Shown here piece after piece: positions 1 to 7,539 of a stretch of DNA of 19,650 nucleotides (position 1 is its first letter; each line of letters opens with the position of its first letter). Source of the DNA: Moraxellaceae bacterium (GTDB lineage: Bacteria; Pseudomonadota; Gammaproteobacteria; Pseudomonadales; Moraxellaceae); the NCBI GenBank assembly GCA_003543245.1, contig DPJB01000024.1, positions 15,677-35,326 of the forward strand. Direction: 5' to 3'. The notes under the pieces were generated by a model that worked only from the letters and a program-made list of their open reading frames with translations, searched no databases and was not told the DNA's origin. The position numbers were made by a program, and so were the translations under genes.

Positions 1-900
1 GTGCACCGTATCGGTCGTACCGGTCGTGCCGGTCGTACCGGTATCGCCTGTTCGCTGGTCGGCCCGCGTGATCGTGGCGTGCTGCGCCGCATCGAGCAAT
101 TCCTCGACCAGAAGCTGCCGGTACAGGTCATCGAAGGCCTGGAGCCAAAGCGCCGTGCCGATGATCGCCCGCAGCAGCGTCGTCCCTTCACGGGTGACAA
201 GCCGCGCTGGGCTCACAAGGACCGTGCCGAGCGTGATGACCGTCGTCCGTCTTTCCGTGACCGTGATGGCGAACGCGCACCGCGCGCCGCTGCCGGCGCA
301 GACCAGATCGAGCGCCGGCCACGTCCTGAGGGTGGTTTCGGTGAGCGTCGCAGCTTTGGCGACCGTCCGGCCCGTGATGTTGCCTTTGCTGATCGACCAC
401 GGCGTGATGGTGCACCTGCCGCCGATCGCCAGCCACGTAACTATGACGAACGTCAGCCTACCGACAACAGCAATCGCCCTGTGCTGGAAGGTTTTGGCCA
501 GTACCCGCGTCGCGAATTCAAGCCGCGCACCGAAGGTGCAGCAACCGGTGAGCGCCGCAGCTTTGGTGACCGTGCACCACGTACCGGCGGTTTTGCCGGT
601 GCCGGTGAACGCAAGCCTTATGCCGGTGCCGCCACAGGAGAGCGCAAGCCTTATGCAGGCGCAGCTACCGGTGAGCGCAAGCCTTATGCTGGTGACCGCC
701 CGAAGCGTGAAGGCTTTGGTGATCGCGCTGCTGCAGCACCGCGTCGTGACTTTGCTGACCGCAAGCCACGCCCTGAGGGTGGCTTTGGTGAGCGCCGCAG
801 CTTCGGCGATCGCCCGGTACGTGAAGCCGGTTTCGCCAGTGCGCCGCGCAAGCCCGTTGGTGACCGCGCTCCACGCGATGACAGCTTCGGCAATCGCTGA
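1..900 (+). CDS. DEAD-box RNA helicase, C-terminal part (5' end outside window)
   Basis: The window opens inside helicase motif VI: residues 2-13 read HRIGRTGRAGRT, the arginine-finger motif of superfamily 2 DEAD-box helicases, so the first GTG is an internal Val codon and not a start. The segment up to about residue 50 (ending VIEGLEPK) closes the second RecA-like domain. The remaining 250 residues are a basic, disordered tail rich in Arg, Gly, Asp and Pro, typical of RNA-binding extensions of RhlE- or SrmB-type helicases that act in ribosome assembly, RNA decay or cold adaptation. The tail is built from repeats: GERRSFGDR at residues 114-122, 183-191 and 263-271, and GERKPYAG at 202, 213 and 224. 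A 17-residue block (107-123) recurs exactly at 256-272. The subfamily cannot be settled because motifs Q to V lie upstream. Confidence 0.93.
   Translation: MHRIGRTGRAGRTGIACSLVGPRDRGVLRRIEQFLDQKLPVQVIEGLEPKRRADDRPQQRRPFTGDKPRWAHKDRAERDDRRPSFRDRDGERAPRAAAGADQIERRPRPEGGFGERRSFGDRPARDVAFADRPRRDGAPAADRQPRNYDERQPTDNSNRPVLEGFGQYPRREFKPRTEGAATGERRSFGDRAPRTGGFAGAGERKPYAGAATGERKPYAGAATGERKPYAGDRPKREGFGDRAAAAPRRDFADRKPRPEGGFGERRSFGDRPVREAGFASAPRKPVGDRAPRDDSFGNR
604..693 (+). repeat. Tandem 33-bp coding repeat in helicase tail
   Basis: Nearly identical 33-base units start at 604, 637 and 670 (the third is cut short at 693). They encode GERKPYAGAAT, GERKPYAGAAT and GERKPYAG. Synonymous differences between units, such as gcc/gca/gct for the same Ala, show that the repeats are not very recent copies. 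Copy-number changes in multiples of 33 bases would stay in frame. Confidence 0.85.
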
Positions 901-922
901 TACGGTCGTGTTCTGCTGAAAC

Positions 923-957
923 AAAAACGGGGTGCCTTGACAGGCACCCCGTTTTTT
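923..957. terminator. Bidirectional intrinsic terminator
   Basis: A perfect 9-bp stem (928-936 with 943-951, CGGGGTGCC paired with GGCACCCCG) encloses a 6-base loop. It is preceded by five As (923-927) and followed by six Ts (952-957), so it works on both strands. It lies 23 bases after the helicase stop codon and 26 bases beyond the end of the convergent diguanylate cyclase gene, so it can end both transcripts. Confidence 0.92.
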
Positions 958-982
958 ATTGTACCACTGGCATTACGTCACA

Positions 983-2215
983 TCATGATGTGACTGACGA
1001 CCAGCTTGCTGCGCGATTCCTGCCCTGCATCTTGGCGTCATACAAGGCCTTGTCCGCCTGGGCAATCAGACGAGTTTCATCCAGCCCGTCCTGGCCGGGC
1101 AAAATCGAGGCAACCCCCACGCTGACCGTTACCCTGTCACACACATGGGATGCACCATGAGTTAACCCGTGAGCAAAAACCGCCTCAACCAGTTCATCTG
1201 CAATTGCTCTGGCATCCTGCTCCTTTGAGCCAGGCAGAATCAGCGCAAACTCTTCACCTCCATAACGGGCAGCAACATCACCGGGGCGCCGGGCAAATGT
1301 TGCCAATATGCCTGCAACGCGACTCAGGGCCTCATCACCCGCCTGATGACCATAGGTGTCATTGAACAGTTTGAAGCAGTCAATATCGACCATCAGCAGG
1401 GCAAGCGGATATACCCCGCGCTCAGCTCGACGAAACTCTTCCAGAAGTCGCAAATCAAAGTAGCGCCGGTTGGCGATCCCGGTCAGCGCATCGCTACGCA
1501 AGAGAAGCTGCAAGTGGTCATTGGTCGCCTCCAGATCCTGCTGGCGAAACTCGAGCAGGCGCAGTTGCAGGTAATCGGAGCGCGCCGAACGTTCCATCAT
1601 GAAGTTGCCGATCAGACAAAGCGCGCCGGCGAAAACGATCAGGGCAAGATCGACAAAGTTATCCAGGGCACTCCCGGGAAAAGGGCTCCACAACAACACC
1701 ACTGCCGAACCCGCACCAATCACCACGGCACTCGCCAGCGCATAGGAAAACTGCAGCCTCAGCAGTATCAGACCAAAAATCTCGGTCAGCACCACGGTAC
1801 CTACATAAAGCCCGGAATGACTGGCAGGCGCATAAAAGCCCATCAGCATGAATCCCATTGCCCCACCCAGACTTGCCATCATGAGCATGCTTTGCTGACG
1901 CCGCGGCCACCACCCTGCCTGCACGAACAAAAACAGGAGCACGCTGACAGGCAGGAGCAGGCCAAGACGAATGAAAAGCGGAATGGCGCGATCGGCCTCC
2001 GGCAGCATGAACTCTTCAAAAACCGTCACGAGTATTGCCAGTATGCCAACGCCAAGACCCAGCGCCATATGCGCGCGATAGCGCTGCGCATAATATGCCT
2101 GGAAGGCGGACTCAAGAACCGGGGGAAATGGCAACCACCACCATCTGCGGCGGCGATTGTCCCACACGGACTCCAGAATGGCGCGATCACCCGGAGCGGG
2201 TGGAGGATGACTCAT
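983..2215 (-). CDS. Membrane-bound diguanylate cyclase (GGDEF), second of a tandem pair
   Basis: This 410-residue protein should make cyclic di-GMP from two GTP. Residues 48-205 hold about six hydrophobic segments, an integral-membrane input module I cannot assign to a named MASE family. A short helical linker (about 210-240) leads to a GGDEF domain (about 241-405). Its active-site motif is GGEEF at 319-323, with the metal-site segment VDID at 276-279. The product-inhibition I-site RxxD is present as RPGD at 310-313, exactly five residues before GGEEF. All catalytic residues look intact. It starts 13 bases after the stop of the paralogous upstream gene, so the two are probably cotranscribed. 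No clear Shine-Dalgarno precedes the ATG, which suggests translational coupling. The sensed signal is unknown. Confidence 0.93.
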   Translation of the reverse strand: MSHPPPAPGDRAILESVWDNRRRRWWWLPFPPVLESAFQAYYAQRYRAHMALGLGVGILAILVTVFEEFMLPEADRAIPLFIRLGLLLPVSVLLFLFVQAGWWPRRQQSMLMMASLGGAMGFMLMGFYAPASHSGLYVGTVVLTEIFGLILLRLQFSYALASAVVIGAGSAVVLLWSPFPGSALDNFVDLALIVFAGALCLIGNFMMERSARSDYLQLRLLEFRQQDLEATNDHLQLLLRSDALTGIANRRYFDLRLLEEFRRAERGVYPLALLMVDIDCFKLFNDTYGHQAGDEALSRVAGILATFARRPGDVAARYGGEEFALILPGSKEQDARAIADELVEAVFAHGLTHGASHVCDRVTVSVGVASILPGQDGLDETRLIAQADKALYDAKMQGRNRAASWSSVTS

Positions 2216-2228
2216 GCGGGCTGAGCAC

Positions 2229-3491
2229 TCAGGGTCGGGGAGCGTTCAGGATAACAATATCGGCACTGGGCGGCGATGCCTGCTCTACCGCCTGGACACA
2301 GCGATTGCGTCCCTGTCGCTTTGCATTGTAAAGCGCCATGTCTGCGTCACGAACCAGCCGGTAGGGGCTGTCATGCGAGCCGGGTACGCAGGCAGCAATA
2401 CCTGCACTGACGGTCACAACATCCGTGACTGGCGAAACATGATGACGAATCCGTAAGGAACGGATCTGGATCACCAGCTTCTGCATTTCAATATAAGCCT
2501 CATCAGCAGTAGCACCTGGCCAGACAATGACAAACTCCTCGCCGCCATAGCGGGCCACACAATCTCCAGGGCGGCGGGCAAACTGGCACAACTCCTGGGC
2601 TATCCGTGACAAGCACTCATCGCCGGCCTGATGGCCATACGTATCGTTGTAGAGTTTGAAGCTGTCGACATCAACCATCATCACTGCCAACGGCAACTCC
2701 TGACGCAGGCAACGCCGCCACTCCTCGTCAAGAATGGCCTCGAAACGACGCCGGTTGGCCAAGCCGGTGAGCGGATCCTCAACTGAAAGACGCTCCAGCT
2801 TTGTGTTGATCTCCTCAAGCTCCGCCTTCTGGCGCTGCACCAGCAACGTCTGCAGAAATGAGCGCCGCTCATTGCCCTCAAGCAGGTAACTGGTGAGAAG
2901 CGCAATGCCCGCTGCACTGAACAACAGGACATTGTGAATGATGATCTCAAGCGCAGGCGCAGATACCACAGCAGTCAGCACCAGGTTATGAAGCATGGTG
3001 ATGATGACGGCAATGCGCAGGGAAAAATGAAACGGCGTACGCAAGAGAATGAAGCTGAACAGGAAAAGCAGAACCTGCGTCATCAGGTAGGCATCACGCC
3101 CGGCTACAGGTGCCAGGGCAATAATCCCTTCAATGGCAAGTGCAATCAGAAGCGTGGAGAGATACCGGGCCTGACCAGGTTGCGGCCCATGCCAGCGCCG
3201 GGGCCACAGTCCGAGAAGCACCAGCACAAGGGCCAGGGCACCGAAACGGATGAACCAGACACTGCCGATCACATCACGCATCAACAACCAGTCAATCACG
3301 CCAAACAGGGTATAGATGGCAAGCCCGAGCACCAGTCCGGCGCGCAACTGGGGCTCCCGGCGAGCCGCCTGATCCTGCTGGTACAGGGTCTCAAGTGATT
3401 CGCGAAAATATCCGGCGCGCGGAGGCGAGTCCAGCAAGCGCTGGATTTCCTCACTGTGCAATGGCCTGCGGCCCTGTTCGTCCTTGTGCAT
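2229..3491 (-). CDS. Membrane-bound diguanylate cyclase (GGDEF), first of a tandem pair
   Basis: This 420-residue protein has six predicted membrane helices (about 50-71, 76-97, 109-130, 134-152, 157-178 and 182-204). A probable coiled coil (about 208-236) then leads to a C-terminal GGDEF domain. The catalytic motif is GGEEF at 316-320, the metal-site segment VDVD is at 273-276, and the I-site RPGD at 307-310 is five residues before the catalytic motif, so activity is probably feedback-inhibited. The GGDEF half is very similar to that of the next gene (shared DTYGHQAGDE and FARRPGD stretches), while the membrane halves differ. This points to an old duplication with diverged sensor parts. An AGGA sequence lies about 10 bases before the ATG. 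It probably heads a two-gene unit. Confidence 0.93.
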   Translation of the reverse strand: MHKDEQGRRPLHSEEIQRLLDSPPRAGYFRESLETLYQQDQAARREPQLRAGLVLGLAIYTLFGVIDWLLMRDVIGSVWFIRFGALALVLVLLGLWPRRWHGPQPGQARYLSTLLIALAIEGIIALAPVAGRDAYLMTQVLLFLFSFILLRTPFHFSLRIAVIITMLHNLVLTAVVSAPALEIIIHNVLLFSAAGIALLTSYLLEGNERRSFLQTLLVQRQKAELEEINTKLERLSVEDPLTGLANRRRFEAILDEEWRRCLRQELPLAVMMVDVDSFKLYNDTYGHQAGDECLSRIAQELCQFARRPGDCVARYGGEEFVIVWPGATADEAYIEMQKLVIQIRSLRIRHHVSPVTDVVTVSAGIAACVPGSHDSPYRLVRDADMALYNAKRQGRNRCVQAVEQASPPSADIVILNAPRP

Positions 3492-3518
3492 TCCCTGTCA
3501 TCCTGCCCCGAACCCACC

Positions 3519-3542
3519 AGCGACTCCGGAAGCGGAGCCGCT
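3519..3542 (-). other. Hairpin in the 5' leader of the first diguanylate cyclase gene
   Basis: Two arms of ten bases (3519-3528 and 3533-3542) pair at nine of ten positions around a 4-base loop. The structure lies 27-51 bases upstream of the ATG of the diguanylate cyclase gene on the minus strand. There is no T-run, so it is not a terminator. It may affect translation or mRNA stability; this is inference. Confidence 0.4.
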
Positions 3543-3610
3543 GCCATGCAGCCACCGGCCCATTGTATTCCCATGAGCAGCAACTGGCATCACCCCCCGA
3601 TCAAGGGGGC

Positions 3611-3769
3611 TGTGGACAAAAATGGCCTGGGCAAGCCATCAGCACGACGACACGCCAGTCTTTAATGGGATTGAGTAGCACAGGCAGGGGCAAAATACCC
3701 TTAAAGACGAAAAACAAGCCTTTGTCGCGAATATTGGTCAGTCACCCCTGTGGATAACTCTGTGGGGAA
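3611..3769 (+). promoter_or_regulatory. DnaA-box-like cluster in an intergenic region
   Basis: TGTGGATAA at 3749-3757 is a perfect match to the DnaA box consensus (TTATCCACA read on the other strand). TGTGGACAA at 3611-3619 differs by one base. TGTGGGGAA at 3761-3769 is a weaker third copy, 12 bases from the perfect one and in the same orientation. The 282-base gap 3492-3773 also holds a short GC hairpin (5-bp C/G arms at 3594-3598 and 3605-3609). I see no clear promoter for the diguanylate cyclase pair in it. Known DnaA boxes occur at oriC, at DnaA-titrating sites and in DnaA-regulated promoters. There is no dnaA, dnaN or gidA gene nearby, so a main origin is unlikely. Confidence 0.4.
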
Positions 3770-3773
3770 ATGC

Positions 3774-4262
3774 TCAGTAACCCAGACCGATACTGAACTC
3801 GAAGAAGATGGTGGGTTCGGCCGATAACGTCTGATACTCGCTTTCCATTTCCTCGGCGGCACCAATACCGACGGAAAACACCTTGCGGGTGTGGTCGCTG
3901 ACCCAGTGGTAACCAATCTCGCCACCACCGCCAAGACGGTACTTGTATTCACCGTCCAGCGTATCGCCCACCACCTGCCCGGCAAAGACCCCAACGAAAT
4001 AGCCATCCTCTTTCGGATTGTCGCTGGTAATGGGCTTGCGCCAGCTGACATTGCCGGACACGCCATGATTAATGTCCTGGAACTGCCCGACGCGTACCAC
4101 GAAGTTACCCAGTTCCTCGGACACGTACTCCACGTTGACATTCAGCAGGTCATTGAAAAAACCAACCCCTACGTAAACATCATCCGGACCGGCATCAGCC
4201 TGGGCAAATGGAGTGATTGCCATAAGGGCGGCAATAGCGAGGGGCTTGGTAATCTGGCGCAT
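3774..4262 (-). CDS. Small predicted outer-membrane or secreted protein, unknown function
   Basis: I chose the ATG at 4262 (162 residues) because a Shine-Dalgarno-like AGGA lies eight bases upstream and the protein then begins with a normal signal peptide (MRQITKPLAIAALMAITPFAQA, cut near residue 22). An in-frame ATG at 4325 would put 21 polar residues before it. The mature part alternates polar and hydrophobic residues, is rich in Gly and aromatics, and ends in SIGLGY. A C-terminal aromatic after alternating hydrophobics resembles the beta-signal read by the BAM complex, so a small beta-barrel of about eight strands is plausible. I do not recognise the family. It lies about 150 bases downstream of the symporter gene on the same strand, and no intrinsic terminator follows it closely. 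Confidence 0.75.
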   Translation of the reverse strand: MRQITKPLAIAALMAITPFAQADAGPDDVYVGVGFFNDLLNVNVEYVSEELGNFVVRVGQFQDINHGVSGNVSWRKPITSDNPKEDGYFVGVFAGQVVGDTLDGEYKYRLGGGGEIGYHWVSDHTRKVFSVGIGAAEEMESEYQTLSAEPTIFFEFSIGLGY

Positions 4263-4374
4263 GGCGCAATCCTGTGACCGCCGCGATGCCGTTGGCCCGG
4301 CGGCTTTGTTGTTATCTGAGAGCATGTCCCTTCCGGGACAGCGGACGAGTGTAAGGAACCGGCAAGGATTTGGC

Positions 4375-4406
4375 CAGTGGCAGAACCGTAACCGGCCCTG
4401 CCACTG
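4375..4406 (-). terminator. Possible transcription-ending hairpin after the symporter gene
   Basis: A perfect 9-bp inverted repeat (4375-4383 with 4398-4406, CAGTGGCAG and CTGCCACTG) can extend by three more pairs across a small internal loop. It begins 9 bases after the symporter stop codon on the minus strand. No T-run follows, so it is not a canonical intrinsic terminator and may instead protect the 3' end or act together with Rho. Confidence 0.4.
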
Positions 4407-4415
4407 CGCTCATGA

Positions 4416-5870
4416 TCAGACAGATGGCTCGTCGATAACGTCCTTGTCGTGATGCAGCACCTGAGGAGCAAGGGAGCCCACCAGCATGCCGATGAAGGCC
4501 ATGATCAGCCCCACTATCTGTGGCGGCCACACCCCGTCAGGATTGCCGATCTCCAGCAAGACCCAGGTTGTCACCCCCAGTGCAATGGAGAACATTGCGC
4601 CCTGTGTAGTGGCGCGGGACCAGTAAAGCCCCATGGTCAGCGGAATGAAGGCTGCAACCAGCGTCACTTTATAGGCGTTTTCGACCATCTCGAAGATGCT
4701 GGAGGTGGAGTTCAGTGCAAAAGCCATCACCAGAAAGCCAAAGACGATAACGACCGAGCGAATCACCCACAGGAATTTCTCGTCACTGATATTGCCCAGC
4801 ATCGGTTTCAGCATGTTCTCGGTAAAAATGGTGGACGGTGCCAGCAAGGTACCGGACGCCGTGGACAGAATGGCAGACAGCAGTGCCCCGAAAAACAGGA
4901 TCTGGGCAATCAAAGGGGTATGTGTGGTAATCAGGGTCGGCAACACTTTCTGGCTGTCATCCGCCAGCAAACCCTCCACCATCTGCGGGTCAATCAGGAA
5001 AGCCGTGTACGCCAGCCCGATAGGAACAAAGGCAAACAACAGGTACATCGACCCACCCAGCACGCCACCAAGCATCGCCGTTTTCTCGTCCTTGGCCGAC
5101 ATCACACGCTGGAACACGTCCTGCTGCGGAATGGAACCCAGCGCCATGGTAATGAATGGGCCCAGCACGGCCAGCCAGGCCGCCAGTGTCGCATCCGGCA
5201 GGATGTTGAACTTGCCGGACTCCACCGCATGATCCACCACAACAGAAACGCCGCCCACCTCACCGGTCACGTAATAACCGATGAAAAGCATGCCAACCAC
5301 AATCACGATCATCTGCATGAAGTCAGTCAGTGCTACCGACCACATGCCGCCATAGGTGGTATAGATAATGACGATTGCGGCACCCAGTACGATGCCGGAG
5401 GACTCCGGAATGGCGCCATGCGATAGCGTATTAAAGACCAGCCCCAGTGCCACCATCTGTGCCGACACCCAACCCAGATAGGAAATCATGATGGCAATCG
5501 AGGTCAGAACTTCGACCGTGCGGCCGTACTTGTTGCGAAAGAAGTCAGCAATGGTCAGCAGGTTCATGCGGTAAAGTTTGCGCGCGTAGAACAGGCCAAC
5601 AAGAATCAGGCAAAGCGAAGCACCAAACGGGTCTGCCGCAATTCCCAGCAGGCCCTCTTCCAGAAAGGTGGAGGACGTCCCCAGTACCGTTTCGGAACCA
5701 AACCATGTCGCAAACACTGTCGCAGTGGTGATGTAGAGCGGCAGGCTTCGACCGGCCACCACATAATCCCTGGAGCTGCGCACACGCCGGGCTGCATAAA
5801 GACCAATACCGATCGTTACCATCAGGTAGAGGATGACGAAAATGTTCAGTGTGGACATGGCAACATCCAT
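4416..5870 (-). CDS. Sodium:solute symporter family (SSS, TC 2.A.21) transporter
   Basis: This 484-residue inner-membrane protein has about 13 hydrophobic segments along its whole length, the usual size and topology for SSS transporters such as PutP and PanF. Family-typical segments are visible: YVVAGRSLP near residue 36, FATWFGSETVLGTS near 53, the YRMNLLTIADFFRNKYGRT stretch near 100, and TTYGGMWSVALTDFMQM near 170. It should couple uptake of a small solute to Na+ entry. The substrate cannot be read from the sequence. A second in-frame ATG at 5858 is an alternative start four codons in. The gene lies 91 bases downstream of pdxB on the same strand, with its own promoter candidate in the gap, so it may be transcribed separately. 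Confidence 0.93.
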   Translation of the reverse strand: MDVAMSTLNIFVILYLMVTIGIGLYAARRVRSSRDYVVAGRSLPLYITTATVFATWFGSETVLGTSSTFLEEGLLGIAADPFGASLCLILVGLFYARKLYRMNLLTIADFFRNKYGRTVEVLTSIAIMISYLGWVSAQMVALGLVFNTLSHGAIPESSGIVLGAAIVIIYTTYGGMWSVALTDFMQMIVIVVGMLFIGYYVTGEVGGVSVVVDHAVESGKFNILPDATLAAWLAVLGPFITMALGSIPQQDVFQRVMSAKDEKTAMLGGVLGGSMYLLFAFVPIGLAYTAFLIDPQMVEGLLADDSQKVLPTLITTHTPLIAQILFFGALLSAILSTASGTLLAPSTIFTENMLKPMLGNISDEKFLWVIRSVVIVFGFLVMAFALNSTSSIFEMVENAYKVTLVAAFIPLTMGLYWSRATTQGAMFSIALGVTTWVLLEIGNPDGVWPPQIVGLIMAFIGMLVGSLAPQVLHHDKDVIDEPSV

Positions 5871-5906
5871 TTTCTGGGTGGTCTGTGTGTAGGCAGCAAA
5901 GGCGCG

Positions 5907-5935
5907 ATTCTAGAAAGTCATCATGCCAAACACAA
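5907..5935 (-). promoter_or_regulatory. Candidate sigma-70 promoter for the symporter gene
   Basis: On the minus strand, TTGTGT (5930-5935) and TAGAAT (5907-5912) are separated by exactly 17 bases. The -10 element matches the consensus at five of six positions and the -35 at three of six. The expected start point is about 30 bases before the symporter ATG. Confidence 0.5.
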
Positions 5936-5961
5936 TCCGTTTGACCGTGCCGGCGACAATC

Positions 5962-7098
5962 TCAGGCCAGCCGGAACCCCAGTGCCACCAGGGCAGCACG
6001 CCACTCAGGCCGCTGTAGCCCCGTGATGGTGCAGGATGCGAACTCGAACCGTGGCGGATAGTCCCGGCGCAAACGATCAAAGGCCAGGGCAGGGCTGGAC
6101 TCTGCCAGACTCGCCCGCAGAGAGGCATCATCGCGGACGACATCACACAGCCGGGATGTCAGCTCAGCCAGCAATCCGGTCAGGGAGTCAGCCGGCGGGC
6201 AATCCAGGACAGGGCCCCGGGGCAACTCCAGCGCTGCCAGGGAGACGACCGGTGTAATACCGGCAAAGCGGCAAAATGCCTCATGCACCATGGATGTGCC
6301 GCGCCACTTTCCTTCCTGACTATAGCCTGCCACATGCGGCGTCCCCAGCCGTACCCGGGCCAGCAAGGCGGGCATGACGACCGGCTCCCCTTCCCACACG
6401 TCAAGGACGACAACCGGTGCATCAGGCCTCTCCAGCCGGGCAAGCAAGGCAGCATTGTCGATAACCTCGCCACGCCCGGCATTCAGAAGAACCTGTCTGC
6501 CGTGCAAGCGTTCAAGGCGAGCCGCTGTCATGGCATGAAAGGTGGGATATGACCCCGTTTGGGTCAGCGGGGCATGCAGGGACAGGATGTCGCAGCTGTC
6601 GATCAGCTCATCCAGGCTCGCAAGTTCAACCCCTGGAACAGGGCTCACCTCCAGAAAAGGGTCACACGCCTTCACATGGAAACCGGCAGCCTGGAGCAGC
6701 AGCGCAACCTGCTTGCCTACATTCCCCAGTCCGACAATGCCCACCAAACGTGCCTGCGGCTGCCAGCCCTGCTCATTAGCCAGCAAGACAAGGCATGTCA
6801 GCACATACTCGGCCACTGCACGGGCATTACAGCCAGGCGCAGATGCCACGACAATGCCCTGGGCCTGCAGGGCAGCAAGATCAATATGATCCGTTCCTAT
6901 GGTCGCCGTACCAACAAAACGGACCCGGCTGCCTGCCAGCAGGTCCGCAGTGACACGGGTTACAGACCTTACCAGCAGGGCATCGGCCTCACGCACATCG
7001 GCCGCCGTTATTTGCCGCCCCGGCAACCGCACCACCTCCCCGACTGCGGCAAACAGGGCATCGACCAGTGGCATGTTCTCATCAGCAACTATTCGCAT
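5962..7098 (-). CDS. pdxB: Erythronate-4-phosphate dehydrogenase PdxB
   Basis: PdxB oxidises 4-phospho-D-erythronate to 2-oxo-3-hydroxy-4-phosphobutanoate with NAD, the second step of the DXP-dependent pyridoxal phosphate pathway. The 378-residue length is normal. The Rossmann NAD motif GLGNVG is at 123-128. The catalytic triad of D-2-hydroxyacid dehydrogenases is intact: Arg209 in NAGRG, Glu238 in VWEGEP, and His255 in TPHVAGYSQEGK. Each is offset by one from the E. coli numbering I remember. The GYSQEGK stretch and a C-terminal dimerisation domain (about 280-378) separate PdxB from related SerA or GhrA enzymes. An AGGAG-type sequence lies upstream of the ATG. The gene is divergent from the nine-gene operon, 441 bases away. 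Confidence 0.97.
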   Translation of the reverse strand: MRIVADENMPLVDALFAAVGEVVRLPGRQITAADVREADALLVRSVTRVTADLLAGSRVRFVGTATIGTDHIDLAALQAQGIVVASAPGCNARAVAEYVLTCLVLLANEQGWQPQARLVGIVGLGNVGKQVALLLQAAGFHVKACDPFLEVSPVPGVELASLDELIDSCDILSLHAPLTQTGSYPTFHAMTAARLERLHGRQVLLNAGRGEVIDNAALLARLERPDAPVVVLDVWEGEPVVMPALLARVRLGTPHVAGYSQEGKWRGTSMVHEAFCRFAGITPVVSLAALELPRGPVLDCPPADSLTGLLAELTSRLCDVVRDDASLRASLAESSPALAFDRLRRDYPPRFEFASCTITGLQRPEWRAALVALGFRLA

Positions 7099-7539
7099 TC
7101 CGGACCGTTCCTCTCCTGAGTGCTGCGACTCTGCGGCAAGTCCATGGCTGGTGACAAGAGCCTGACGTAAACCTCACACCGGTGGGAAAAATGGCCACGA
7201 AAAAACAACAATCCGCCAGACGGCACTGCAGTACTGACGAGTAGCCTGAAATTGCCCGGAGTGACGAATCTTCCCGCTTGAAAAGCCATGCATTTAGGGC
7301 AGTATCCCGTCAATAAAGGCCAGAAGAAAGCCCAGGATCGCACACCGCCTTGCAGCCCCGACATCGCCATGGAATCCCAATGTTTTCAGGGCTTTGACGT
7401 GTCTTTGGCGATGTGCGTTAATAAGTTGATAAATGACTCGCGCCCTGGCGCAGGGTCTCTCGCAAGCGGCAGAAGAACCGCAGCGCCCGAGCACACGGAT
7501 GGCTCAGATTTCCCTCAATCTGTCAGTGGATTAACCATA
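7099..7539. other. Non-coding stretch between divergent pdxB and the envelope-machine operon
   Basis: This 441-base region holds no gene I can support. An open frame runs through its right half in phase with the 7540 gene, but its translation is low-quality and a signal peptide begins only at 7540. The left part must hold the pdxB promoter, which I could not place. The right part holds the promoter candidate at 7394-7422. Confidence 0.6.
7394..7422 (+). promoter_or_regulatory. Candidate promoter of the nine-gene envelope operon
   Basis: TTGACG (7394-7399, five of six consensus bases) and GTTAAT (7417-7422, four of six) are 17 bases apart. The surrounding bases are locally AT-rich (about 7418-7434). 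The expected leader before the first gene is about 110 bases long. Confidence 0.4.

Noticed and set aside
26..919. 297-codon open frame in another phase over the helicase tail
   Set aside because: It is a Val/Ser/Ala-rich artefact of the repetitive Arg-rich tail; motif VI in the first frame identifies the true gene.
1346..2224. 292-codon plus-strand open frame over the second diguanylate cyclase gene
   Set aside because: The translation is rich in His, Gln and Lys with no domain pattern, and the other strand has a clear GGDEF protein.
3492..3773. Chromosomal replication origin
   Set aside because: There are only one perfect and one near-perfect DnaA box, no obvious AT-rich unwinding element, and no dnaA, dnaN or gidA neighbours.
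4263..4325. Longer start for the small outer-membrane protein
   Set aside because: The extra 21 residues are polar, lie before a normal signal peptide, and the 4262 start has an AGGA at good distance.
4325..4340. 6-bp perfect hairpin TGTCCC/GGGACA
   Set aside because: It has a short stem with no T-run and fits chance in GC-rich intergenic DNA; not enough to call a terminator.
4449..5426. 325-codon plus-strand open frame over the symporter gene
   Set aside because: It is His/Gln/Asn-rich with no fold signature, and the minus strand encodes an obvious membrane transporter.
7288..7539. 84-codon N-terminal extension of the first envelope-operon gene
   Set aside because: The extension would bury a normal signal peptide that begins at 7540, and the promoter candidate lies inside it.
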